DNA from: Margaritispora aquatica
Taxonomy: Eukaryota; Ascomycota; Leotiomycetes; Helotiales; Discinellaceae
Assembly: GCA_007644065.1 (NCBI GenBank)
Contig: VJWN01000009.1
Coordinates: 1,790,007-1,854,006, forward strand
Direction: 5' to 3'
Length of the DNA stretch: 64,000 bases
Shown here: piece by piece, positions 10,088-22,038 of the stretch
Layout of the letters: the number at the start of each line of letters is the position of its first letter
Position numbering within the stretch: the stretch's first letter is position 1
Program-made: the position numbers and the translations under genes
The notes under the pieces: model-generated
Seen by the model: the letters and a program-made list of their open reading frames with translations, nothing else
Databases searched by the model: none
Told to the model about the DNA's origin: nothing

Positions 10088-13000
10088 ATGGCGCCTTCCG
10101 CAGCTCCGGTTGGGATTTCAACCAAGATGAAAAGACCACCAGGCATCCAAACGAGTGGAATCAATGGCTCGAGAACATCCTCTCCCTCTCCATCCCTCTC
10201 CGCTGGCAGACTTCCCCCGGGAGTCATTCATCCTCCCAGTGCGATCACAAGCAACGGCGTTGGGAATATTTCACGATCTGCGAAAGACAGAACACGACGC
10301 GATGGTCCCCCACAGTTACTCGGACGAGGCCAAAGAAATAACAGTGTAGGCCTAAGATCTGCGAGCATTGTTGGAGAATCTGCCGTGATATCAGAGCAGC
10401 CATATGGTGAGCAGATTGAAGCTTTATAAGAACTCAGCTAAATGATTGAAGTCAAAACCGACAATTATATCCTTAAGAAATTCCGAGGATATCCTCCCAG
10501 TCTCATCATCCATCTACACCCAACAAATTTCCGGTTCGATCAGCAAGAAGGGAGTTTTACATACACCTCCCCGATGAAAATTGTCCTGGAACATCTGCGA
10601 GAAAGCACAATACCTCATGACGTTCTCGAATTCATGCCCGATGTGCCATTCTATGAAGGTTGCATGATTGTTCAAATACATGACCATAGATCACTTGCAC
10701 CTTCGACGGAAACAGTCAAAGCTAAGACTGGCCTGGGAGATTCAGTTCCATTTTCGATCCATAATAGCAACCAATACCTCACCCCTTCACCATATGTACC
10801 ATATGAGGCAAATGTTCCTGGTAAAAGGGGCAAGGATAATGAGGCAGGCGACAGCAAGATGAAGAGTTTAGAGCAGCAGAAGGACAAGGAGAACATGCCA
10901 GCTCCTGCTCTACCAAATGATAGCCAGCGCAAGCAAATCATGGCTCCTAAGAAGAAAGTTTATTCGCGTGTCCTTCATCCAACTCCGCTCAGCAACTTCA
11001 TGGATCTAGCAAACAAAGGTGCAGAAACAAAATTGGGTGCAGATGGAAGACGAGAATCACGGCAAGATGCAAATGGCCCCTTGTCGGCCATTGTTCCACC
11101 AACCCCAACCACTGCAATCCCATCAACTCCTTTGACGAGCGCGCCTCCACCTGCGAAGCGCCTGAAGAAATCGAAGCTTGATAGTGTTGATACATATGGG
11201 ACTGAATCACAAATAATCTTTGCAACTACACCTGCCTTGATACTCGAACCTGCATCATGTGCAGCCGAGTCTGCCCTTATTCTCGAAGCTCTGGCTCACC
11301 CCATGCATGCTGCAAAGCCTCCTTTGCCAAAGACACGAAAGAGAACAGTTGCTGAAATGGCCGCCGACGAGGCCGCTGCGGCTCAGAATGAACGGTACAT
11401 GCTATTCAATGACGAACGTCTCTCGAGTCAGGCGAAGGGTGCGCAACGTAGCTCCAATGCTGCCGATGGCAGTGGGCAAGCAGGTGGGGTAGCATTTGAA
11501 GCTCGATTTGAGCGATTCAATCTCCTTGAGACCATCAAGACTCAACATGAAGAGAGTAAAAGACAGGAGAAGCTAAGAAAGGAAGAGGCGGATAGGAAGG
11601 CTCAGCAAGATCAGGCACGAAATAAATTGAGAGATGAAGCTGAGAAGAAGGAGCAGGATAAGCTTCGTGGGCAGCAGATGCAAGCGGCGCAAGCAATTCA
11701 ACGACAGGCTCACCAACAGGAAGCTCAAAGACGTGCCGCAACTCAGCTTGCTCAGCAAAGCATGCAAGGCGCTCTACAGAATCAACACGCACACCCTCAA
11801 GGCACTGGACTTGCTTCAAATGCGATGGCCACCCAACCCCAACGTTTCCACCAGCAGCACGTCACATCTCAAAATCAAACTTCCTCGCCCATCATCCGAA
11901 ATGGAACGCCACAGAGCCATTCTTCTCCCAATGTTAACAATCATATGGGTAATAATATCCCCATGCAACAATCAACATCTAGTATGGGTGGTAGTCCTGC
12001 GCGTCCAGGATCTGTTGTGCATCAAAATCATCCTCAGATGGGAGTTCCAGCTGGCCATGCTATGGCAACACAGAGAAGCCAACAAAGTCACGCCGGCACA
12101 CCTCGCATGCCGCCAACTCCTAATGTGCAGTCGACGCCCTTGAATCGACCAGTACAAACTCCAAGGATGAGTCAAGGAAGTCCACTACAAGGAACCGTTG
12201 CCAATACTCCTCAAATGCCTGGTATGAATCAACAAACACCGATGACTAGTCAAGCTGCTCAAGTAGCCTTCCATAACCAACAACAACAACGTATGATGCA
12301 GATGCAGATGCGAAATCAACAACAACAAGCTGCTGCTGCACAACAGCAAGCAGCTATGGCTGCAGTTCAGGGGATACCGATGATGCCTAATGGTGCGCAA
12401 ATGACCATGCAGCAACAACAACAGATGATGCAACAGCAGATGATTAGGAACCAGCAAATGGCCCAGCAGCAGCAACTAGGGCTAGTACAGCAAGGAAATC
12501 CAGTTTATAATCCTCAGATGCAACAGCAAATGGCTGCAATGGCTGCTCGATCAGGAAATATGCCTATAAATCAGAACTTTGCTGCCAACAATCAAGCAAT
12601 GGCAGGTATGCCTATGAATCCAAATCAAATGCAGCATATGGCACAAATGCAACAATTGCGAGCTCAGCAAGCTGCTGCTCAGCAGTCTCTTCAGCAGCAG
12701 CATCAGGGCGCTCATCAAGGTCAAGCACAGCCAACTACACAGCAACAGATGTTCCAGCAGCACGTGAGATCACAGACTGCCATGCTTTACAATCAGCATA
12801 AAAACTCCTATCTGGCAACGCATCCTGGGCCAATACCGCCAGAAGTCGATAATTCGATGAAAGCTAGATGCCAGCAAATGGCTATTCAAATAGTGCAGTC
12901 GACATATCAGAAGAAAAGACAAGAGCAAATGATTGCTGTGCAGCATCAAAACAACATGAATGGGATGCCAAATGGAATGCCGAATGGAATGGGCATGTAG
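10088..13000 (+). CDS. SPT20: SPT20-like SAGA complex subunit
   Basis: A subunit of the SAGA histone acetyltransferase complex in the nucleus, needed for complex integrity and activator-dependent transcription. Two exons: 10088-10406 and 10452-13000 (955 aa). The 45-nt intron removal restores the family block YVKTDNYILKKFRG, followed by PPSLIIHLHPTNFRFDQQ, SPMKIVLEHLR and HDVLEFMPDVPFYEGCMIVQ, which together form the Spt20 domain (roughly residues 110-210). The rest is low-complexity: a Lys/Glu/Gln-rich helix-prone stretch near residue 480, then long Gln/Met/Asn-rich segments to the C-terminus. The ATG at 10088 (ACATGG context) was preferred over an in-frame upstream ATG at 10034 in poorer context. 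Confidence 0.93.
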
Positions 13001-13648
13001 AAGACTTGTATAATACTGGAGTTATGGAGGAGGGTTTGATTTTGGATGGATTTAAAGGGACATGGCGTTCGCATCACATAGGCATGGGCATGGGACTTTG
13101 GGATGGGTTTCTCTCGCATGGCGCTGGATGGCTTGTTGAACTCTTGGCTTCGGGGACAGGCTTGGGGTTTTCTTTGCTTACGCTTGTACACGAAGAAATG
13201 ATTCTGGAGAGGGTTGCTAGGGACGTGTGTAGCTAACTATCTGCTGTGAATACGAGGTCATTAGAACTCGCACACTAGAGAGGGTGTAGTATTCACAACA
13301 ATACTCCTCCATTTGTATGTGCTAAGAAATAGAACAAGGAAAGTTTTAAGATTTTTTGTGCAAATGGAAAAAGCCGTGACAATATATTTGATGTTGAGGA
13401 TCAAGTACGCTTGAGTTTCATTATTCAATAAACTACTTTCCAGTAAGAGATTTGTCGAGTATTAAGATTCATAAAGTCGAGATTTGTTCTATTCCCATAA
13501 TCTAAAGCTAGCTTGAAAATAACCTCGACTAATGCCAAATGTTAGCATCATACAATATGTTTCATATTCCAATGAGCGCTATGTGCTGCCAACAAACGCT
13601 ATCCCACTTATCTTATACATTACATCGTACACCATCCCGTCAACCCAC
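13001..13648. other. convergent 3' region
   Basis: This region lies between the stop codons of the SPT20-like (+) and EMI1-like (-) genes. Only presumed 3' untranslated sequence is seen. Confidence 0.5.
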
Positions 13649-14413
13649 CTAATCAACACCATCCTCCTTCCCACCTCCCCCCCTCTCCCTAGCCCGCCAC
13701 TCCCTCTGCGCCGCTCTCCACTCCTCATCAGTCCCCTTAAACTCCTGAAACTCCACGTTAAACGCCTCTCCCCACTCGAGTTTCCTCTCCCGACTGCGCC
13801 ACACATCCTCACTACTCTCCTTCCCCAGCTTCCGACTATACTTCTGCTCCTCCTTCTGCCGGTAGTGCTCCTTGATCGCTATCTCCTTCGCCGGCGACCC
13901 TTGCGTGCGCGTGCGCATGCAGAACCAGAAATCGGACCATGTCTCTGAGCAAGATTTCAAGTTGCCGTATCGGTATAGGTCGTTGAACCGCCCGCCGAAG
14001 GAGTTGCAGTAGAAGGCAGCGTCGAAGGCGTCCCGACAGGACATGGTTGTTGGGAGGAGCTGCTCGGAGATAGGGGCATCGGGGGAGGTTATTGCTGAGG
14101 TGGTGGAGGGGGTAGTTGTGGGGTTTGTGGAGTCGGTGGTTGTAGAGGTGGTCGAGGAGGGGAATGAGCGTGGTAAGCGTGTGTATTTCGTGCTACTTGC
14201 TTGGACGTCTGTCTTGGGCGTGAGATCTGCACCTATTTCTGCGAGGAAGGACTGAAGTTCACGGTCTGCTAGCTCTTCGCGCGTGGGCGTTGTGTTGGGT
14301 GGTGGTGACGCTTCTTGGGTTTGTGGTGTTGATTGTGATGGCGCAGATGACGATGTATCTTGCGTCGCAGCTGTAGGAGCTGTCGGTGTAGAAGAAGACC
14401 AGGGCCAACCCAT
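13649..14413 (-). CDS. EMI1: EMI1-like DUF3128 protein with twin CX9C motif
   Basis: Single exon, 254 aa. Residues 1-120 are Ser/Thr/Pro-rich and probably disordered. The conserved part starts at about residue 120: SCRDAFDAAFYC and CSETWSDFWFC are two CX9C motifs separated by a GGRFNDLYRYG loop, followed by a charged helix (KEHYRQKEEQKYSRK). This layout matches the DUF3128 family, whose yeast member Emi1 is needed for early meiotic gene induction. The twin CX9C fold suggests a small disulphide-stabilised protein like those of the mitochondrial intermembrane space. The location is inferred, not shown. Confidence 0.85.
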   Translation of the reverse strand: MGWPWSSSTPTAPTAATQDTSSSAPSQSTPQTQEASPPPNTTPTREELADRELQSFLAEIGADLTPKTDVQASSTKYTRLPRSFPSSTTSTTTDSTNPTTTPSTTSAITSPDAPISEQLLPTTMSCRDAFDAAFYCNSFGGRFNDLYRYGNLKSCSETWSDFWFCMRTRTQGSPAKEIAIKEHYRQKEEQKYSRKLGKESSEDVWRSRERKLEWGEAFNVEFQEFKGTDEEWRAAQREWRARERGGGGKEDGVD

Positions 14414-14984
14414 TTTGACAGGTGGTTTTTATGATGTGGTGAGTAGGTGAGTGAGTGGGTGGAATGGTCGTTGATATTGCTAGTGAGGTGAGGCTGAAGT
14501 GGTGAACTTTTTTGGGTGGTGGTTTCGCGAGGCTGGCATCGCTCACTCCCTACGAACCAACCTTTGCTTTCCCAAGCCGACCCATCATTTTTAAAACCAT
14601 TGGTCTCTTAACGAACAAATAATGCGGGTACACTCATTCCCATTGCTCTGTGCCTCACACCATGCTAAATATTCCCTTACTTTTTTGTTCTTCGCCATCA
14701 ATCTTGTATCTTGCAAAGACTTCCTTCCACGTTTTGCATTGTGTTTTTGGCATTGCATTCCTACTAGTGTGGCAGCTCTGCTAGGTGATGGTCAAAGTGT
14801 CATGGAGTCTGACATGTTTGATAAAGTCTCTCGGGCTTCAGTATGCTATTGCGCTTTTGCTGTCGATGCAGAAGAGTCTCAATAATCTTCATCGCACCAG
14901 GAGAATTTGTTTAAATTTGAAAATTGAAAATCTATACCTATGGACGTGTGCATACCTCCCCATCTTGACATGTTTGGTTCAACC
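14414..14984. other. EMI1-like promoter and HET gene 3' side
   Basis: Both flanking genes are on minus, so this holds the EMI1-like gene's promoter and the HET gene's 5' or 3' flanks. No supportable ORF is present. Confidence 0.4.
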
Positions 14985-17127
14985 TCAAACTACAGTAAAT
15001 GTCTTGACTGGCCATTCTGGCAGCTCATTGTCAACCTTCAAGCGATATTCGGGTAGTGGAATGTACGCCCTCCCTACTCTGCAGTACGTATTCGTTAAGT
15101 CGTCCGTTTGCTCTAGAATTAGTGCTACAAGAAGCGGTCCACTATGTTTAAAAGCCGGCCTTGTTGGATCTGGGTTAGAAGAGTCCCATCTACCAAACTG
15201 CACATAGTAGTAGTCCTTATGTGCCTCACTTCTCGCAACATTGCAAGAGCTTTGTGTCATGATCGCCTGCATTCTAAGACCTTTCAAATATTCCTTCCAC
15301 TCTACATTGGGTTCATATCGAACCGAGTAATGAACAAACGTCGCGCTGTGCGAAGAATCCGACATTCTCATAGCGAGTGAACAATTCGGGTCAGTCCCTT
15401 GGTCCAGGAATTCTCCTGGAGTCTTGCAGGAACACAGCTTCCAGCATTGACTCGTCAGTGTAAGTCTCCATTTCCGATGGTGCTCTTCAATTGCTGTTAT
15501 TTGACCTCTTGGGCCAAAGCTACCGAATCTCGCGGTGTCTTTATCGTAAGGGGCACCTCCAATGAACTTATATTGTGCCCAGCTCCAAGATGGTGCAATA
15601 TAGGGTTTGTGTTTTGTCAAACTTCCGCCAGGTGTTGACCAGTGACTCCAGTCCAAGCCTCTGTGTATGTCGTTCTGCCAAAGACCTGCAACCAATTGGA
15701 ATTCCGAAAAATCCTGTTTGATTTTGCTAGCTATGCCTAGGATGGCGATGAGTTTATCGGTCTCAAAGGTAATCTCACGCCTAGCGTAAGTGTTAACAAT
15801 ATCTTGATACCAGTAATCCAAGATCTTTTGACCCTTGAAACGAGAGAGTTTAGATCCTGGGTATTTCTGGTTCAAGAAGTTCCAGTGGTTCCAGGGTCGA
15901 GCAAACCCAACTGAGCTGGCTGACCAGTTGTACCCGTTTTTCGATGGATATATTTCTGAGCACAATATCTCAGCACACTTCCATTTGACTTCATGCTCCA
16001 AATAAAACAAAACGCGGGGAGACAGTATATCTTCCTGCAGGGTCCAGCACCTGGTACTCAGTGGTCCGCGAGCTGCATTTTCATGACCTGCTATACGAAA
16101 ACGAAGAATTCCCATGGACTCTCGATTATGCCACTTCGTTGTCGCACGATAGTTCTCCCTGTCCCTTGATGCTCTCGAACTCTCAACCATTCCGGTCATG
16201 CTATCAGGAGACGCATCAGCGGCAATTGTCAATGTCGCATTTGAGTAGACGTCTGCCATTTTCTCGGCTTCGTTTTTCCAATCGGTAGGTGAATCTTGGA
16301 TTATGCACAGCGCGTCGATCCAGAGGTACCTGATTCCCAACCTGCGAGTAATAATAACGGCTTCTTTAAAGGTCGTTGGGAGATCCTCGATCTGAATGCC
16401 AGCACATCGACTTTCATAATTTCCAAGTTCAAGCTTCATGAGCATAGCTCCACCCCAGCAATGGCTCAGTGCAGTCCATTGCCCGCTCTTACCAATTCCC
16501 TCTATGATCCGTACCTTGTGTGGCCTAACTTCCGACTCTAGATCTAGAGTCGTGACAATACCAACGTCAATCACACGAGTTGGTAAAGGTTTGTCCTCTA
16601 GACGTGGACACGTAGTATGTGATTCATGGCACCGAGCGAACCATTTGCGTATCATAAGACTGCATCTGTATGACAGAGGAGACTTCCAAACGGGCCTAAA
16701 CTCGACGATATTGCTAAATTTATCGTCTACAGTATTCTCAGTACAGCTGCATCATTATTAAACACTCACATACCCTCATCCACACAAATGTGCAAAGTCG
16801 CTACTGGTCTTCTTGTTTCTCCGTGTTCTACGAACCAATTGATACTACTCGTAACAGCAAAACTCCAATTTGTCAAACTGCATTTCAGCTGCGAATCTTG
16901 AAGCACTGGCCCCTCACTCTGGTCGGGATTTGCTACAACCAGTTTGCATATTGCACATCCCTCGTCTGCGGATTTCAATAAATGATTGAACTAGAATCCC
17001 GGGTGTTAGCAGCTCCCTAACGCAAAGTGGATCAAGTATAGGGCTGAAGCCTTACGCTTTCATGATGCATGTACGTGCCAGCTTCCAGCTGCTCATAGTC
17101 GAAATCTGAACAGTACTTGCAATGCAT
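14985..17127 (-). CDS. HET-domain protein (heterokaryon incompatibility family)
   Basis: HET domains act in non-self recognition and regulated cell death after hyphal fusion, probably through TIR-like activity. Three exons: 17127-17056, 16990-16774, 16726-14985 (676 aa). The N-terminus has cysteine pairs (MHCKYC, CAICKLV) typical of the leader of this family. The HET core runs from about residue 175: WTALSHCWGG, then LPTTFKEAVIITRRLGIRYL with WIDALCIIQDS, and ADVYSNATLTIAA. After it come LSTRCWTLQED and PRVLFY. The C-terminal half has no recognised effector domain. The second intron is 47 nt; a nearby alternative donor would need a 23-nt intron and was dismissed. The gene sits directly downstream of a Zn2Cys6 regulator on the same strand, but no functional link is shown. 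Confidence 0.9.
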
Positions 17128-17565
17128 GACGAGACCCCTAAAACGTCGAATAAAATGTACTAGCTATGATTAACTGTCATAAGCAGCAAAAGTTTGTGCT
17201 TGAAGAAGAGATTTATGTTATCGACTTCGAGGCTGGGATATTAGCAGCTGCTGGAAGTCCGCCTTGGGCTGCTTGCTGCAGCCACTCACATGACTTTCGC
17301 TCGAGGTTATCATATCTAGTCTTTGGAAAAGAAGAAAATTCTTAGGATTTGGTGATTAGCATGCATGTATTAAGTTCTAGAAAAGTGATTCAGAGGCATA
17401 CAGGGATTTTAATGATTCTCTATGGAATTGTCACGCCTCGCTTAAAGCAGTAACCTGGAAGGCCATGGGTGAGGTGCAAATCACGAGATGCTTTCAACTC
17501 TTACGAGCATTCTACAGCTCACCACCATCCGTGAGATATAATGAGTTATCTACAAGTTCATAAGC
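17128..17565. other. HET promoter and regulator 3' flank
   Basis: Non-coding as far as I can see; it lies between two minus-strand genes. Confidence 0.4.
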
Positions 17566-19832
17566 TCAAAATGAATCCCACAAGTCCGCCCACGGGTACT
17601 CGAATCCACCCACATCGATTTGCGTATCCATAACCGAAGGTCCCGTATGTAGACCTCCACCATCAAGACTAAACCCAAACATGCCATAGCTTGGAATCTC
17701 TTCAACCCCATTAATGTCCAATCTAATTCTCTGCCTTGGATTGTCCTCTCCACAAAGCTTCATAATAGGACCTTCGCACTGCGCTAAGCAGATGTCTCCC
17801 AAGTCCCATTGATGCTCTTCCTTCGCAGCCTTCAGCCATGTAAGCGCACTCATCAGAGAGGCCTTGCAGCTGTCCTTTACTAAGGGATCTTTGGCCTCGA
17901 TAGCGCAGCGTAATAGGATAATGGTGGCGGATGTGATGTGGTATGCAGTATATGGCGACCAGAATTCGTACAGGTTGTAGGGTTTAAGTGTGCCTATGAA
18001 GGTTATAATTGCTCGAGCTGACTCGTGTAGCATAGCTTGCGAGTATTGCTGGACTTCATTGATAATTGGTTCAGCTGAGTGTGTGGCATGCTAGTGGCCC
18101 AGTCAATACTACGCCCTCATTCCATAACTTGGGGTAAGCAAAAGCTTACCCTGAACGCAATACGACAGATCAGCATCTTGGCCGCCAAGAAGCCGATCTT
18201 CAGACTACTGGCTCCAGAGACTGGTTCCGTTGTAACGAGATCTCGAAACACAGATATAACAGGCCACGAGTCTTCCCATTTATCGAGATCGGTTTCGAGA
18301 CGGCGAAGTGTTTTGGGGATATCTACACCCTCTCTTGGTTGATGCTCGTAGACCAAGAGCAGAATGTCGCCCAGGATCTCGGTTAAGGTACACAATGCGA
18401 CGAAGCACTTCGCTGCTGCTATTCGAGTGGGTGTCTCGAGACCTTTGGTCATGAGAATGGAGACGCTGGGTGCGGGGACTTCGTATTGGTTTTTCGCAAT
18501 GTAAGTAGGAACACCATGTGCGAAACTCGACCCTATAGGAGAAATTAGCAAGAGTTCGGAGAATCACTCACTGAAACTGGGGGGAAAGTCAAATACAGAT
18601 CCTCACATCGATCATGAATCAGCACTCCCCACCACAGTCTCACCCTCGTAATCTTCTCCGCCTCCGAAATCTTCCACGCCACTGGATCCCTATTCAGACC
18701 CAAAATATGCGCCAACCCCACCGTCCTGCCGCTATTAATCGTGTTCCCGGTAATAGTCGTCGTGGGCCTTCCATTCAGGTCCAAGATCGCAGCATGCACG
18801 GTCGACATCCCGGGGGCGAGGAACTCCTCCTGCAGGGCCGCGACAGCGAGGTTCCATGCGTAGGAGAGTGAGGGACGCGGGTGTGGGCTCAGCACCGGAG
18901 ACCGCGACCAATAGATCAACGAGGTGGCGAGAACGTCGCAGACCAGCGCCGCGGAGAGGGAGGCGTTGCGTGTGTGGTAGAGGTGGAGGAAGTTCTGCTC
19001 GTCGAGGACGGGGAAGGACGGGTGGATGTGTGTGAAATATCTTGAGGGAGAGGCAGCACATTAAGCGAGATTTTCAGGGGAGGATGAAAATTCAGACGGG
19101 TCGGGTAGGAACTCACAAGGAAATAACCTCATCAACGAACGGACCGAGGATCTGCTCGAGGATCTCTCGCTGCTTCTCTCCCGGCCGATGGTTCGACGAT
19201 AGACCTACCCTCCGACGGGGCACAGAGAGGTAGAGCACGGGGTCACTGGGGTTGTCTGAGACGGTGCTGTAGAGGCTTGAGCGTGGTGCTTGGTGGGTGT
19301 GGGTACGGGGTTGAGAGGACATGAAATTCTGGATCAGTTGGACGTCTTCTGCCATTACGGGGCCGATGATCAGGGTCGAGTTGCTGCTGGAATCAGTGGT
19401 GCCTGTTGGGGGGTCAGGTATTATCTCATGCTCTCGCCGAGGTTGGCTGGGACTTGGTAAAGATCTCTGGAGCTCTGAAGTTGCGGACTCGCTTGCTAGG
19501 CGAGGGTATTCGTTTGTAGATTGGATATCATGATCTATCCTTCGCCGTTTGTTGGGTTGCTCGGTAGTGACATTCTCTATACTAGTCGAAGCGATTTGGG
19601 ATCTGCTAATATTTCCACTGCTCGACATTCTTTGCTGGTCCTCTTTTCGAGTCTTGATGCACTCGTCTCCTGATGTCCGGCATGATGCACACCCTTGGCC
19701 AGGTACATCCAACACACATCGAAGTTTACGCCTTCTACATCGATCACAAGCTGGGATCTTGTGAGAGCGGTATGGTCGTCCTTCTCCATTCGTAGTGTTC
19801 TCGGCAGACTGGCCGGCAACGCTCTCAGCCAT
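17566..19832 (-). CDS. Zn2Cys6 transcription factor with fungal-specific TF domain
   Basis: A nuclear sequence-specific regulator. Four exons: 19832-19117, 19040-18607, 18532-18150, 18090-17566 (685 aa). Residues 29-58 hold a full binuclear zinc cluster, CX2CX6CX8CX2CX6C, with the basic loop RRRKLR. A Ser/Pro-rich linker and the nuclear-type basic patch NKRRR follow. From about residue 235 the middle homology region begins (YFTHIHPSFPVLDE), continues with INSGRTVGLAHILGLNRDP, and reaches WWGVLIHDRW-SSFAHG, a junction restored by the 74-nt second intron. This is the Fungal_trans (PF04082) layout. The gene lies 475 nt downstream of the PLP decarboxylase-like gene on the same strand. Its upstream region carries TTTCCCG/CGGGAAA motifs also found before that gene, suggesting self- and pathway regulation. 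Confidence 0.9.
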
Positions 19833-19998
19833 GTGAATTGGCCCTTCGGGTAAGGACAGAATGCATTGGACGAGGAAACTGTGGGAAAGTAGGAAAGTAA
19901 GAAATTACGGCAAAGTAAAATAATTTCAATTTGAAGACCATAAGTAAATATGATGTTATGATGTGCATCATAACATTCTCCGTCGCTAAGGTCGTAAC

Positions 19999-20061
19999 TT
20001 TCCCGTTCATGGGAAACTTTTCCGCAAAAGTGGGATGGTGAAGAACACCACCAACGGGAAA
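19999..20061. promoter_or_regulatory. inverted TTTCCC/GGGAAA motif upstream of the Zn2Cys6 gene
   Basis: TTTCCC at 19999-20004 and GGGAAA at 20011-20016 form an inverted repeat with a 6-bp spacer. A further CGGGAAA is at 20055-20061. All lie 165-230 nt upstream of the regulator's ATG at 19832. Zn2Cys6 dimers commonly bind inverted CGG-type half sites, so this may be an autoregulatory operator. The assignment is inferred. Confidence 0.45.
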
Positions 20062-20306
20062 CTTAGCGAGCTTATCTGTGTCCAACCACACTCCTCACGA
20101 GGTTCTCCAGCTTTGAGGCTTTAGCAGCTGGTTGTGATTTGCTGTATAATGTAAGCCGTAGTCACATGGGTAGAGCAGTTAACAAGGCCATCAAAAGCAT
20201 GCGTAAGTGTAACTTCGTTTTTCCAGACTATATCACTTACGCGCAACGGTGATTTAGGTATCTTAGGAGCTTCACAAATTAACCGAAGAAGCTACCATGA
20301 CTTCCC

Positions 20307-21732
20307 TCACAAAGGCATAGTCCCAGGCGTCGTCCTCAACGCCTCCTCAAAAATCGCCAACCCAGCATCCAGCTCCTTATCCTGAATCGTAATAGGCGGT
20401 GCGATCCTAAACACGCCCCCAAACGACTTCATGGTCGACAGATTCGCCGACAAGCCCAACTGCATCATCTTCTTCGCCAGCGCATCCCCAATCTCCACCG
20501 ATGGTGCTTTCGTCGCCCTATCCCCCACAATCTCAACACCGCACATGAGACCCCTCCCTCGCACATCCCCAATGCAGCCGTAGCGTTGCTGGAGCTTCTC
20601 CAAGCCGGCTTTGAGTCTCAATCCCGCGGTGTGTGAGCGCTCAACGAGGTTGTCGCGAACGACTATCTCGAGGACTTTGAGCCCGACTGCGGCGGGGAGT
20701 GGATCGTTGACGTGCGTGGTGTAGAACAGGTAACCACGCTCAAAGCATGTCTCCTCGATTTCCTTCGAGGTTACCACAGCAGCGAGAGGAAGGCCGTTCC
20801 CAAGCGTTTTGCTCAAAGTGAGGATATCTGGCGTGACACCCTCGTGCTCAATGGCGAACATGGAGCCGCATCTCCCGACTCCCGTTTGGGCCTCATCGAC
20901 GATGAGGAGCATGCCTCGCTTCTCGCAGTGCGTCTTCATGGCTCGCATGTAGCCTGCTGGCAGGACGTGCATTCCTCCCGAGCTGAGGATTGGCTCCATG
21001 ATAACGGCTGCTAGTGAGCCATTAGAAGCTTGGTCGACGAGTGTCCAGCCGTAGTTGAGTTCAGTCTCCCAGTCATAGGAGCCGTCTGGTTTACGGAAAA
21101 TGGAACGGTATGCATTTGGTGCGGGAAGGAGGTGACTTCCTGGAACCTGTAGGAGTTAGTTGCGAATGTATAGAGATTGGGTTTCAAGTACTTACGAGTG
21201 GTCCATAACCATGTCTCCCAGAATGAAAAGTCGCAGAAGTCGCTCCACTAGTCATTCCATGCCAACCCACGCTCAACCCAACAATCTCATACTTCCCCGT
21301 ATACAACTTCGCCATCTTAATGGCAGCCTCGTTGCTCTCCGCGCCCGTATTCAGAAACATAGCTCGATCCAACCCAGGCGGGAGTAGGCCCGTCAATTTC
21401 TCCGCAAGCTGAACCACCGGCGGACTCAGCATGCCACTGAACAAGTGATCTAGTCCCGCTGCGTGTCTGGTGATCGTCTCAACGATCTCGGGATTCCCGT
21501 GACCGACGAGGCAGGACATCTGACCGGATGTGAAGTCGAGGATCTTCCGACCATCGGATGTGTAGATGTAGATTCCTTGTGCGCCGACAATGATGTCTTG
21601 GGAGAAGTTGCCGCCGAAACGGATGAGTGATTCTTTGCCAGCTGCGGACATGGAGGGGCCGTCGATGTTGGTGTACATCGTTCCGTTATCGTCCATGGGT
21701 GTGGCAGCGAGGTCGAGAATTTGGGAAGGCAT
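20307..21732 (-). CDS. 2,2-dialkylglycine decarboxylase-like class III PLP aminotransferase
   Basis: A fold-type I PLP enzyme. Its nearest resemblance, from memory of the family, is dialkylglycine decarboxylase (EC 4.1.1.64), which decarboxylates and transaminates 2-aminoisobutyrate or isovaline using pyruvate. Two exons: 21732-21196 and 21146-20307 (458 aa), with a 49-nt intron. Motifs in order: LDFTSGQMSCLVGHGNPEIV, the phosphate-binding NTGAESNEAAIKMAK, VGLSVGWHGMTSG, AAVIMEPILSSGG, LLIVDEAQTGVGR with the cofactor-ring Asp near 263, the Schiff-base lysine in LTLSKTLGNG near 292, and FYTTHVNDPLPAAVGLKVL followed by GDVRGRGLMCGVE. No targeting peptide is obvious. A 4-aminobutyrate or other omega-aminotransferase is the main alternative. 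The neighbouring regulator and shared promoter motifs point to a small catabolic unit. Confidence 0.85.
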
Positions 21733-21809
21733 CTTGAGGCAATGCTGGAGATAGATGTTCGGTAAGAGAAGAAGAATTTTCGATTGTAAATTGGAGAGAG
21801 GAGATGCAG

Positions 21810-21819
21810 TTATATATAT
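21810..21819 (-). promoter_or_regulatory. TATA-like box of the PLP enzyme gene
   Basis: TATATATAA-type sequence on the minus strand about 80 nt before the ATG at 21732, consistent with a core promoter element. Confidence 0.45.
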
Positions 21820-22000
21820 TCCAACCTTTGAGTCGTTTCCCATTGCAACTCTTAACACAGCAAGCCTTCCTGTGGGGAAGTGAATCTCATGATAATCGAG
21901 CAAATGAGATTCATCCGATAGCTGCACGGAAAACTCGACAGCTCTTGATGTGCCACTACATGATGCATCATTAAGCTTAATTCGCTACGGGTAAAGTGCT

Positions 22001-22038
22001 TCCCGTTTCTTTCCCGCACGTTTCCCGCACGTTTCCCG
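22001..22038. promoter_or_regulatory. 11-bp-phased TTTCCCG array upstream of the PLP enzyme gene
   Basis: Exact TTTCCCG copies begin at 22010, 22021 and 22032, precisely 11 bp apart, with a partial TTCCCG copy just before. Two form a direct TTTCCCGCACG-type repeat. One-helical-turn phasing puts all sites on the same DNA face, about 270-305 nt upstream of the gene's ATG. The same heptamer occurs upstream of the adjacent Zn2Cys6 gene. Confidence 0.5.

Noticed and set aside
16751..16773. A 23-nt GT..AG intron in the HET gene giving an uninterrupted frame
   Set aside because: Too short for splicing. A 47-nt intron with the GTATGT donor at 16773 also restores the frame.
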